A stretch of DNA of 64,000 nucleotides from Gemmatimonadota bacterium (GTDB taxonomy: Bacteria > Gemmatimonadota > Gemmatimonadetes > Longimicrobiales > Gaopeijiaceae), in NCBI GenBank assembly GCA_022822445.1, contig JAJEBR010000115.1:37551-101550 (forward strand), read 5' to 3'. Both the position numbers and the translations under genes were made by a program. The first letter of the stretch is position 1. Each line of letters begins with the position of its first letter. This document shows, in pieces, positions 15,326-23,180 of the stretch. The notes beneath the pieces are model-generated. The model searched no databases, was not told the origin of the DNA, and was given only the letters and a program-made list of their open reading frames with translations.

Positions 15326-18220
15326 ATGGTGAGAAGAGCAGCGGTCATTGCCGGATTCATCGTCCTCGCGCAGACTGGGTCGGCCGCCGCACAGGGAAGC
15401 CTGCGGGGAAGGGTCACCGCGGCAGGCACGGGTAGTCCCATCGCGGGGGCGCAGGTCAGCATGGCGAACCTGGAACAGGGCGGCATTACCGGTCCCAACG
15501 GCACCTACGAAATACAGGACATCCCGGCGGGCATTCACGAAGTGGTGGTCATACGGATCGGCTACCAGACCGAGCGGCGGCAGACGACCGTAGTAGATGG
15601 CCAGCCCACCACGCTGAACGTGGCACTCAGCGAGGCGACGCTCCAAGTGGAGGACCTGGTCGTGGTCGGAAGCCGCGCACAGCCCAGAACCGTCACGCAG
15701 TCGCCGGTGCCGGTGGACGTGATTCGTACGCGCGAGGTCGTGCAACAGGGCGACATCGACTTTGCCAACCTCCTGCGCAACGTCGTGCCGTCCTTCAACG
15801 TGAACATCCAGCCGATCAGCGACGCGGCCACCTTCGTGCGGCCGGCCAACCTGCGCGGCCTCGCTCCGGACCACACCCTGGTGCTCGTCAACGGGAAGCG
15901 GCGCCACCGCGCGGCGGTGATCACCTGGTACGGCAACGGCCTCGCCGACGGCTCCCAGGGCCCCGACATCGCGCTCATCCCCCCGCTGGCGCTGGAGCAG
16001 GCCGAGGTGCTGCGGGATGGGGCGTCCGCCCAGTACGGTTCCGACGCGATCGCCGGCGTCATGAACTTCGTGCTGAGGAAAGACCGCTCCGGCGGCATGA
16101 TCGAACTCAAGACCGGCGGGTACCCCCTCGGCGAGACCAGCGAGCGCTTCGAGGAAGGCTGGTTCCCCGGCGACGGCGAGATGTACACCCTGTCCGGCAA
16201 CGTGGGCTTGCCGCTCGGCGAGACCGGCTTCCTGAACCTGACCGGCGAGTACGGCAACGCCAACCCCACGGACCGCAGCACACAGCGCAACGATGCCCTG
16301 GCGCTGGTGAACGCCGGCAACGCGAGCATCCGGGTGCCCGCGCAGATCTGGGGCTCGCCCCAGGTGTCCAACGAGTTCAAGCTGTGGGCGAACATGGGCT
16401 ACGTGTTCGACGACGATATGCAGCTCTATTCCCACGGCAACTACGTGACCAAGCAGGTCGAGGGCGGCTTCTACTACCGCAACCCCGGCACGCGCAGCGG
16501 GGTTTTCGGGACCCGGAACGCCGACGGCCAGCGGATCCTGCTGATCGGCGATATGCTCGACGCGCACGACGGCGTGCTGGACGGATCGGCGGCCTGCCCC
16601 GAAGTCCGGGTCACCGACGACGGTGTGGTGATCGACACACCCGACAACAAGGCGGCATACACGCAGATCATGAACGACCCCGACTGCTTCACCTTCCAGA
16701 AGCTCTTCCCCGGAGGATTCACGCCGCAGTTCGGCTCCAACGTCCTCGACGCGTCGGCGGTGGCGGGGCTGAAGGGCGCCAGCGGCGACCTGAACTGGGA
16801 CGCGAGCGCGTCGTGGGGCAAGTCCAACCTGGACTTCTACATGTACAACACGGTCAACGCCTCGCTGGGGCCGGAACAGCCGTGCGCCGACGAGAGCAGG
16901 ACGCTCTCCTTCGTCGTGCCGGACCAGCCCTGCACCCCCTGGTTCAACCCGGGCATCTACGACCAGCAGGAGGTCAACCTCAACGTCGATCTTTCCTATG
17001 CGCTGAGCGATCGGGTCAACGTTGCCGGTGGCGCGGAGTGGCGCAACGAGCGCTTCGAGATCGTGCAGGGCAGCACGGAATCATGGACCGAGGGTCTGCT
17101 GGCGACACAGGGCTTCACACCGGGCTCCAACGGGTTCACCGGCTTCGGCCCGCTCACAGAGGGCGACTGGAACCGGAGCAACTTCGCTGCCTACGGCGAC
17201 ATGGAGATCCGCGAACCGGAGGGTGCGTGGACGCTCGGCGTGGCCGGCCGGGTCGAGCGGTTCTCGGATTTCGGCACGACGGTAAACGGGAAGGTCGCGG
17301 GGCGGGTGAGCGCGTCGGAGGACCTCGCGCTCCGTGGCAGCGTCAGCACCGGCTTCCGCGCTCCCACGCCGGGACAGCAGAACGCCTTCAACATCACGAC
17401 GATCTACGATCCCGCGATCATGGATCTCACGAACAACGGCACGATCCCGTCCACGTCCCCGCTGGCGGTGAACTTCGGCGGCGAGCCGCTCAAGCCGGAG
17501 AAATCCGTCAACCTGGCGGTGGGAGGCGTATACGACAGGGGTCCGTTCAGTCTTTCGATGGACTTCTTCCAGATCCGGGTTTCCGACCGTCTGACGACGA
17601 GTGCGGACAGGACGCTCACACCTGCGGAGATCGAGCAGCTGATCGCCGGGGGCATCATCCGGCCGGGTGGCGTGCTCGCGCGTTTCCGCTTCTTCATCAA
17701 CGACTTCGGGACCCGGACCGAAGGCGTCGATCTGGTGGGTGCGTACGAGATCGAGGGAGCGAGCGGTTCCAGCACAACCTTCAGCAGCGCGTGGAACTGG
17801 ACGCGGACCTCGGTGACGGACTTCAACGAGAAAACCCTCACCTCCCACCGCATCCGGATCCTCGAGGAAGGGCTCCCCGACGTGCGCGGCAACCTGGCGG
17901 TGAATCGCACCTTCGCCAGCGGCCTGCGCTTCCTGGTGCGCGGCAGCTACTGGGGCGGCTACTTCGACGGCGAGCAGCCCTACTACGAGTCGGACCCGGA
18001 CAACACCATCGACTACCCGGCCCGCATTCTCTTCGATGTGGAGGCGGCCCGCACCTTCGCAGATCGCTGGACGCTCACGCTCGGCGCCCGGAACCTGTTC
18101 AACACCTACCCGGAGGAGTATCCGGGCGCGGCGGCGGGCGTCGGCAACCGCTTCGGCCAGTTCACGCCTTTCGGCTTCAACGGGGGATTCTACTACACAC
18201 GGCTGAGCTACGGTTGGTAG
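15326..18220 (+). CDS. TonB-dependent receptor with carboxypeptidase-like domain
   Basis: The 964-residue outer-membrane protein has a signal peptide (MVRRAAVIAGFIVLAQTGSA), then a CarboxypepD_reg-like domain (GSLRGRVTAAGTGSPIAGAQ, about residues 25-105) and a plug domain (VPVDVIRTREVVQQGDIDFA, then DHTLVLVNGKRRHRAAVITW and AEVLRDGASAQYGSDAIAGV). The remaining about 700 residues form the barrel, ending in YTRLSYGW with a terminal aromatic residue. The TonB box is not obvious; the linker LQVEDLVVVGSRAQ is the likely site. It imports an unknown ligand with energy from TonB. The upstream substrate-binding protein may receive it in the periplasm. Confidence 0.92.
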   Translation: MVRRAAVIAGFIVLAQTGSAAAQGSLRGRVTAAGTGSPIAGAQVSMANLEQGGITGPNGTYEIQDIPAGIHEVVVIRIGYQTERRQTTVVDGQPTTLNVALSEATLQVEDLVVVGSRAQPRTVTQSPVPVDVIRTREVVQQGDIDFANLLRNVVPSFNVNIQPISDAATFVRPANLRGLAPDHTLVLVNGKRRHRAAVITWYGNGLADGSQGPDIALIPPLALEQAEVLRDGASAQYGSDAIAGVMNFVLRKDRSGGMIELKTGGYPLGETSERFEEGWFPGDGEMYTLSGNVGLPLGETGFLNLTGEYGNANPTDRSTQRNDALALVNAGNASIRVPAQIWGSPQVSNEFKLWANMGYVFDDDMQLYSHGNYVTKQVEGGFYYRNPGTRSGVFGTRNADGQRILLIGDMLDAHDGVLDGSAACPEVRVTDDGVVIDTPDNKAAYTQIMNDPDCFTFQKLFPGGFTPQFGSNVLDASAVAGLKGASGDLNWDASASWGKSNLDFYMYNTVNASLGPEQPCADESRTLSFVVPDQPCTPWFNPGIYDQQEVNLNVDLSYALSDRVNVAGGAEWRNERFEIVQGSTESWTEGLLATQGFTPGSNGFTGFGPLTEGDWNRSNFAAYGDMEIREPEGAWTLGVAGRVERFSDFGTTVNGKVAGRVSASEDLALRGSVSTGFRAPTPGQQNAFNITTIYDPAIMDLTNNGTIPSTSPLAVNFGGEPLKPEKSVNLAVGGVYDRGPFSLSMDFFQIRVSDRLTTSADRTLTPAEIEQLIAGGIIRPGGVLARFRFFINDFGTRTEGVDLVGAYEIEGASGSSTTFSSAWNWTRTSVTDFNEKTLTSHRIRILEEGLPDVRGNLAVNRTFASGLRFLVRGSYWGGYFDGEQPYYESDPDNTIDYPARILFDVEAARTFADRWTLTLGARNLFNTYPEEYPGAAAGVGNRFGQFTPFGFNGGFYYTRLSYGW

Positions 18221-18230
18221 GGTGAGGCCT

Positions 18231-18415
18231 CACCGCGGCAAGGAGATCTGCTTCGGCGCGGCTACACCCACCAGGGCTGGCTCACGAAGGACCAGGCCTA
18301 CTTCCTGATGGGCGACGAAACCGACGAATTCGGTGCCGTCGACAACACCCGCACCCTGATCTACGACGCCAAGGACCTCGACGAGCCCCTGCTCGTGAAG
18401 GAGTTCTTCAGCGAG
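18231..18415 (+). pseudogene. Broken copy of part of the choice-of-anchor B gene
   Basis: Bases 18231-18260 match 13065-13094, and 18261-18415 match 13177-13331, with 82 bases missing between the two blocks. By hand count the second block has about nine differences in 155 bases. The fragment starts 10 bases after the TonB-receptor stop and runs into the 3' end of the leftward propeller gene. It looks like the remains of a second choice-of-anchor B gene, or of a local duplication that once enclosed the transport pair. Confidence 0.8.
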
Positions 18416-19517
18416 TGGGGAAGGGCGCCCCTTCGACTTCCACCAGCTGCACCCCGGCGATGGCGTCCGGTTGCCACAGCAGCATCCTGCCGGTCACCTG
18501 ATCGTCGAAGACGCCATTCACCGCGAAATAGCCCGTCAGCAGCCAGGCCTGCGTGAGGTTGCCCGTGGCGTCATAGTGCTCGATGGACCGGCGAAGCCGG
18601 CCGTCGACTCTGACGACAAGCCCGCCGAGAGCGAGGAATCCGTCCGCACCGAGAGGCAGGAAGTCCTTCATGGTGGTGAGATTGAACGGTACTGAGCCGA
18701 AGGGGGTGTCGATCTGAACGGGAGCCTCGAGCATCTGCTTCAGATCATCATGGATGCATCGCTGGACAATCCGTTGCGGCCGGGCACCCAGCCTCCAGAT
18801 CTGCGACGGCCCGGTAAACGCGATGTGGTTGCCGCGCAGCCGGGGTACGGCGGATGCTCCCGAGCCACCGCCCTGGGGAAGACCGAAATCGGTTCGGGTG
18901 TGGACAAGCCGCAACTCGCCGTCCAGCGTGGCTTCGTGAACCGTGGCGTCACTCGTCGAGATCAGCAATCTGCCGTCCACAATCACGGCATGCTGGGGCC
19001 GCGCGTCCATGACGAGACGGTGCTCGTTTCTATCGTTTGCGCCGGGGCCGAACACGATCAGGGAGGGAGGGCTCGCGTCCACGATCACTACACGATCGCC
19101 GTCCAGGCGTGCCATCCCCACGGGATCCTCGTACTCCATGGGGCCGGGACCCTGCTTGCCCCAGCTGCCGACTCTCCGCAGATCCTGGTCCAGCTCCACG
19201 ACCTGCTCCTCATACCTGTCGTAAACGAGCCAGCCGGCAGGCGTCCGGGCGGCCCGTTGAGGGTACACTTCCTCGTTTTGCGCAATGACCCGCACGACCA
19301 GGTCCGACCGATCAAGCTCGCAAGCGTACGTGTACTCCTCCCCGATCGTCGTAGTGAAGTCCAGGAATCTCTGGGCTTCAGCCACACCGGCACTCGCAGC
19401 CACCAGGGCAAGAACGACCGCGAGTGATCCAACGGATCGAAGACAGAGCGCGGGGGCTGTGCCGAGCGCGTGTCCGGCAAGCTGGTCGCGTCGGGTGTTC
19501 CAGGGGTCTCTCGCCAT
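18408..19517 (-). CDS. Secreted 6-bladed beta-propeller protein
   Basis: The 369-residue protein has an N-terminal signal (SVGSLAVVLALVAASAGVAE, cut near AEAQ) and no lipobox. Blades include AARTPAGWLVYDRYEEQVVE, then GSWGKQGPGPMEYEDPVGMA, which is the family's GxxGxGPxEF-type motif, and VVIVDASPPSLIVFGPG. It ends VEVEGAPFPTR. It belongs with the other propellers of the window, but lacks the lipid anchor. It is divergent from YefM-YoeB and its 3' end overlaps the choice-of-anchor B fragment. Confidence 0.8.
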   Translation of the reverse strand: MARDPWNTRRDQLAGHALGTAPALCLRSVGSLAVVLALVAASAGVAEAQRFLDFTTTIGEEYTYACELDRSDLVVRVIAQNEEVYPQRAARTPAGWLVYDRYEEQVVELDQDLRRVGSWGKQGPGPMEYEDPVGMARLDGDRVVIVDASPPSLIVFGPGANDRNEHRLVMDARPQHAVIVDGRLLISTSDATVHEATLDGELRLVHTRTDFGLPQGGGSGASAVPRLRGNHIAFTGPSQIWRLGARPQRIVQRCIHDDLKQMLEAPVQIDTPFGSVPFNLTTMKDFLPLGADGFLALGGLVVRVDGRLRRSIEHYDATGNLTQAWLLTGYFAVNGVFDDQVTGRMLLWQPDAIAGVQLVEVEGAPFPTR

Positions 19518-19535
19518 CGGTCTCCTTCAGCCACC

Positions 19536-19573
19536 ATTATCCATGAACAGACAATGATCCTGTAATGGATAAT
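19536..19573. promoter_or_regulatory. Inverted repeat between divergent genes
   Basis: ATTATCCAT (19536-19544) and ATGGATAAT (19565-19573) form a perfect 9-base inverted repeat with a 20-base centre. It lies upstream of both the leftward propeller (start 19517) and the YefM gene (19710), and may be an operator for either. Confidence 0.45.
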
Positions 19574-19709
19574 CGTGGCTAACGGGGTCTTCCGCAAAGC
19601 TCGAGTTCCTGTCTCGCAACCTGTCCTTCCCTTGCGATCGACCATCTAGTAGTACAGAATACCTGTACGGAATCACACTCCTCAAGTGGTCAGTACCCGG
19701 AATCCGACA

Positions 19710-19994
19710 ATGATACGAGAGACATCCTACACCGGAGCGCGGAAGAACCTGGCCGCGCTGATGGACCAGGTGACCGACACGCACGAGCCGGTCGTCATCC
19801 GAAGGCGCGGCAAGGAACCCGTTGCGCTGATTGCCGCCGAAGATCTGAGTGCGTGGATGGAGACAAGCTACCTGCTTCGCTCCCCGAAGAACGCCGAGAG
19901 GTTGCGAGAGGCGATGGCCCGGGCTGACTCCGGGGAAGGGGAGGCGGTTGACGTCGACGAACTGCGCCGGCGCCTCGGCCCGCCAGGCGAGTGA
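19710..19994 (+). CDS. YefM/Phd-family antitoxin
   Basis: The ATG at 19710 gives MIRETSYTGARKNLAALMDQ, the standard Phd/YefM N-terminal dimerisation and DNA-binding region. It continues VVIRRRGKEPVALIAAEDLS. The C-terminal half (SPKNAERLREAMARADSGEG) is the toxin-binding tail. It is 94 residues long and translationally coupled to the YoeB toxin (GTGA overlap). Confidence 0.9.
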   Translation: MIRETSYTGARKNLAALMDQVTDTHEPVVIRRRGKEPVALIAAEDLSAWMETSYLLRSPKNAERLREAMARADSGEGEAVDVDELRRRLGPPGE

Positions 19995-20263
19995 CGGGAT
20001 CGCGGCGGAGGGAGGCAGTTTTCGATCGCGTTTTCCTTGAAGACCTGACGTACTGGACACGCGCCGATCGCAGGCGGGCCCTGCGCACGCTAAAGCTCGT
20101 GGACGCGGTACTCCGCGATCCCTTTGGCGGGTTGGGAAAGCCCGAACCACTCCGCGGCGAACTCGCCGGGCGGTGGTCCCGTCGCATCGACACTGAACAC
20201 CGGCTGGTCTATCAGGTCACCGACGATCGAGTCCATTTTCTCGCGGCGCGGTATCACTACTGA
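19991..20263 (+). CDS. yoeB: YoeB/Txe-family mRNA interferase toxin
   Basis: Starts at a GTG overlapping the antitoxin stop. The 90-residue protein ends VYQVTDDRVHFLAARYHY, the YoeB hallmark with the catalytic C-terminal His-Tyr. It also has FLEDLTYWTRADRRRALRTL and EPLRGELAGRWSRRIDTEHR, the usual core. YoeB cleaves mRNA in the ribosomal A site. The module looks intact. Confidence 0.9.
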   Translation: MTGSRRREAVFDRVFLEDLTYWTRADRRRALRTLKLVDAVLRDPFGGLGKPEPLRGELAGRWSRRIDTEHRLVYQVTDDRVHFLAARYHY

Positions 20264-20301
20264 CAGGTTTGGCCCGACGCCAGGGTACGGCCGGGCCGCG
20301 C

Positions 20302-21378
20302 TCACCCCACCGGCCCGCTGACCTGCCACTCCACCACATCCAGCGACTCGCCGAGCAGCCCCGCGCCCTTCACCGGCGAGATCAGCTCCTCGCCCACCGC
20401 CCGCCACACCAGCCGCCGGAACCGCTGCGGCTTCTCGAACGCCCCGAACCCCTGGTCGTCGCCGATCGGCTCCGGCTCGGTCGTCAGCCAGGACCGTGCA
20501 AACGTGGCGAACGCGCGCCGGACCGCGGAAGGCCGCAGCACACCCACCTGCCCCAGCCGCACCAGAATCGCCGCTGCCGACACCCCGTACGCGTGCTTCA
20601 GCCGCGCGATCTCGTAGTACGTGACCCGCCGGCGCCTCGCCCCGACCTTCTCCAGCAGATCCCGCCCGGGAACCAGGAACGCGCCCGCGAAGCGGTTCAT
20701 CGCCGCCTCCAGCCCGATGGCCGGGTTGCCGGTCGAACGGATGATCTTGTGTGCGAGTTCGTGGGCCAGGGTGAAGCGCTTGCGCTCCACGTTCGTCCGG
20801 CTCGACACCAGGACCGCGTCGGCGACGACCCTGCCGCGCCGCATGGCCCGGCACGCCAGGCCGCTGATCCTCCCGGGGAGGTCGGCTTCGACCACCTTGA
20901 TCCCCTTTTCCTCCAGCAGGGCGCACAGGCTGGGCACCGGATCCATGCCGAGGTCCCACGCCTCGCGGAGCCGGTCGGCGCGCTCGTCGATCTCGTCCGC
21001 GGTGGCGATGCAGTCGCAGCGGCAGTGCTCGAAGCGGTCGCCGGCCGGCGGAATGCCGAGGATCTCCTCGATGGTCAGATACCGCTCGAGGTGGTCGATC
21101 AGAACGGCTTCGGCCCTGGCGCGGTCGCGGGAGGAGGTGCCTGAGTCCCTGCGGAACTGGAGGCCGTCGAGGGCGTCGACCTGGGCGCTCATCAGGAAGT
21201 CCAGCGACACATCGAGCGCCTTGCCGAGCGCAACCAGGACAGCCGACGACGGCATCATCCTGCCGGCTTCGTACTTGCTGATCGCCTGGGCGGAGACGCT
21301 CGGGTCCATCCGCCCGGCAAGCGCCCGCAGGGAAAGGCCCGCCCGCTTGCGAGCCAGCCGAAGCCGCTGTCCGAACAT
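20302..21378 (-). CDS. XRE regulator fused to ImmA/IrrE metallopeptidase
   Basis: The start at 21378 gives MFGQRLRLARKRAGLSLRAL, an XRE helix-turn-helix (residues 1-65). The second domain is a COG2856 peptidase with RFTLAHELAHKI: His206, Glu207 and His210 form the HExxH zinc site. The C-terminal helical part is typical of the family. Such proteins repress stress or mobile-element genes and are relieved by cleavage of a repressor. A small divergent gene starts about 100 bases away with a clear inverted repeat between them. Confidence 0.9.
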   Translation of the reverse strand: MFGQRLRLARKRAGLSLRALAGRMDPSVSAQAISKYEAGRMMPSSAVLVALGKALDVSLDFLMSAQVDALDGLQFRRDSGTSSRDRARAEAVLIDHLERYLTIEEILGIPPAGDRFEHCRCDCIATADEIDERADRLREAWDLGMDPVPSLCALLEEKGIKVVEADLPGRISGLACRAMRRGRVVADAVLVSSRTNVERKRFTLAHELAHKIIRSTGNPAIGLEAAMNRFAGAFLVPGRDLLEKVGARRRRVTYYEIARLKHAYGVSAAAILVRLGQVGVLRPSAVRRAFATFARSWLTTEPEPIGDDQGFGAFEKPQRFRRLVWRAVGEELISPVKGAGLLGESLDVVEWQVSGPVG

Positions 21379-21406
21379 GCCGTTCTTCCCCTTTTCCGTG
21401 GCCGAT

Positions 21407-21445
21407 AGTTGACAAGATACACGCCAATGGCTAAGATTGTCAACT
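21407..21445. promoter_or_regulatory. Operator-like inverted repeat of the XRE-ImmA locus
   Basis: AGTTGACAA (21407-21415) and TTGTCAACT (21437-21445) form a perfect 9-base inverted repeat with a 21-base centre, in the divergent promoter region. TTGACA could serve as a -35 for the rightward gene and the mirrored one for the leftward gene. Binding by the XRE domain encoded next door is the simplest reading. Confidence 0.6.
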
Positions 21446-21481
21446 TCAAGTAGACAATACGGACGAGGAGGGGACGTGGAC

Positions 21482-21865
21482 GTGGAGAATGCAACGCGGC
21501 AGCGGCCGCACATCATGAAGCTGATCGCCAACGCACCGTGGCGCGAGGCCGTCAGCTACGCGGACTCGTGGCCCCACGAGTACGTGGTCGTCAGGAAGGA
21601 TGGCCAGGAGGAGCTGCTGGCCGCGTTCTGCGAGCGGATCGAGCGGGGCGAGGGCGTCGAGTGCCGGTTCTTTCACCAGACGCGCCGCTACCTCTTCCTC
21701 GACGACTACAAGTACTGGATCATGGTGGAGTGCAGCGCCGTCGACCTTGACGCGGCGGACCACGTCCTGAACCGCGCCCGTCTGTACCGGGACCGGCGCG
21801 ACTTCGTGATTCAGCGAGGCGACACGGGCAGGCCGGAGGACTATCCGGGGGGGCCGGCAAACTGA
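21482..21865 (+). CDS. Small protein paired with XRE-ImmA, unknown function
   Basis: The GTG at 21482 follows an AGGAGGGG ribosome site at 21466-21473 with 8 bases between. The 127-residue product is soluble. It has HIMKLIANAPWREAVSYADS, then WPHEYVVVRKDGQEELLAAF and ECRFFHQTRRYLFLDDYKYW. I recall similar hypothetical proteins in varied bacteria but know no function. Close divergence from the XRE-ImmA gene suggests it is the regulated partner. Confidence 0.7.
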   Translation: MENATRQRPHIMKLIANAPWREAVSYADSWPHEYVVVRKDGQEELLAAFCERIERGEGVECRFFHQTRRYLFLDDYKYWIMVECSAVDLDAADHVLNRARLYRDRRDFVIQRGDTGRPEDYPGGPAN

Positions 21866-21912
21866 ATCGGCGGCGGGTCGCCCGTGAGTGTTGATTGAAG
21901 CGCCCGCCACCA

Positions 21913-21928
21913 AGTAGCTTACGCTACT
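21913..21928. promoter_or_regulatory. Short palindrome upstream of the MpaB-family gene
   Basis: AGTAGC-TTAC-GCTACT is a perfect 6-base inverted repeat about 70 bases upstream of the ATG at 21999. It may be an operator for a dimeric regulator of the oxygenase-RND pair. Confidence 0.35.
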
Positions 21929-21998
21929 CATGCAAACGTGCGAAACGACAGCTCGTCGGTCTATTGGCCCTTTGGACAGCGTTCGAGAGTAGCGCCAC

Positions 21999-23168
21999 AT
22001 GGTAATCCCGGAAGCATATCGGCAAGGGTATCTGAAGGCGCGGGAGCTGTATCCCGAACTCGCGGACGCCTACATTCGCCATACGACCATCGGTGATCCG
22101 CTGGCGGATGCGGTGGTCGGGGATATCTCGGCGCTTCCGCCGGACGAAGTCCACGCGATGCTCGCCAGGGCGTTGGACGATCCGACGGCGAAGCCTCCGG
22201 GCGTTCCGGATTCGCTGCGCGAGTTTCTCGACCAGGCCAACGACGTACCGGAGTGGTACGATCCAGGACGCGCCATGACCGCGTCCCGTGCCTTTCTCCG
22301 CAATTCCGACATCGTCCTCGCGGCCCTGGTGGGCGGGAGCATCGTGGAGGGGTTTTCGACGCTGATCAGCAAGTCCTTCCGCATTCGCGGCCGCGTGACC
22401 ACGGCAGGTGTCCGCCGCCTCAAGCAGAACGGCATGCAGCTGGTCGAGCAGTACCTGCCCGGAGGAATGGACCCCGGGGGCGACGGATGGAGGCTGACGC
22501 TGCGCGTTCGGCTGGTGCACGCTCAGTCCAGGTACTTCCTCGCCGGTTCGGATGAATGGAACCACGACAAGTACGGCATGCCGATCAGCGGTGCCAACAT
22601 GCTTCTGGCCGGCGCCGCCTTCTCCGGCCGGCTCATGCGGCATGTCGCGACGCTGGGGGGTGACTTCACGCAGGAGGAGCGCGAGGCCTACGTGCACGTC
22701 TGGCGATACACGGGACTGCTCATGGGCATTCCCGAGGAGATCCTCTTCCACGACGAAGCCTCGTCTTTGCGGGCGTTCGATGTCGGCGCAATGTGCGAGC
22801 CCCCCGCGGACGAGGACGCGATCATCATGGCCAACAGCATCGTGAACAGTGCTCCAGTGATCATCGGCGTCAGTGAACCGGTCAAGCGAAGGAAGCTGGC
22901 CAAGGTCGTAACCCAGGCCTCCAGGGAGCTGATCGGCGACGAGCTGGCCGACACCTTCCTTTTTCCCTCCCAGCGCCGGAAGGTGATCCCGTGGATGCGG
23001 TTCCAGAACCGCAGCCGGCCGATCGTCCGGAAGATCCTCCCGCGGTTGGCGAAGAAGCAGGATCTGGCCCGCTTCACCGAACTCCTGAAGTTCGCGAGCC
23101 TGGACAAGATGGAATACTCGTACAAGCTCCCCACCTCGCTCTACGACGAGCATTCCTCGGACTGGTAG
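21999..23168 (+). CDS. MpaB-type oxygenase (latex-clearing/DUF2236 superfamily)
   Basis: The 389-residue protein resembles the oxygenase MpaB/Lcp family. It has EWYDPGRAMTASRAFLRNSD, then AALVGGSIVEGFSTLISKSF, a signature helix pair, and LTLRVRLVHAQSRYFLAGSD with the His typical of the haem region. Also present are GMPISGANMLLAGAAFSGRL and EEREAYVHVWRYTGLLMGIP. Family members are b-type haem enzymes that cleave or oxidise isoprenoid and lipid chains. No signal peptide is visible. It ends 12 bases before an RND permease start, so the two are probably co-transcribed and may act on the same lipophilic compound. Confidence 0.82.
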   Translation: MVIPEAYRQGYLKARELYPELADAYIRHTTIGDPLADAVVGDISALPPDEVHAMLARALDDPTAKPPGVPDSLREFLDQANDVPEWYDPGRAMTASRAFLRNSDIVLAALVGGSIVEGFSTLISKSFRIRGRVTTAGVRRLKQNGMQLVEQYLPGGMDPGGDGWRLTLRVRLVHAQSRYFLAGSDEWNHDKYGMPISGANMLLAGAAFSGRLMRHVATLGGDFTQEEREAYVHVWRYTGLLMGIPEEILFHDEASSLRAFDVGAMCEPPADEDAIIMANSIVNSAPVIIGVSEPVKRRKLAKVVTQASRELIGDELADTFLFPSQRRKVIPWMRFQNRSRPIVRKILPRLAKKQDLARFTELLKFASLDKMEYSYKLPTSLYDEHSSDW

Positions 23169-23180
23169 AAAGGCCGGTTG

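Noticed and set aside
18231..18415. A short independent gene (MGDETDEFG frame) after the TonB receptor
   Set aside because: It is a fragment of the choice-of-anchor B gene with an internal deletion, not a separate gene.
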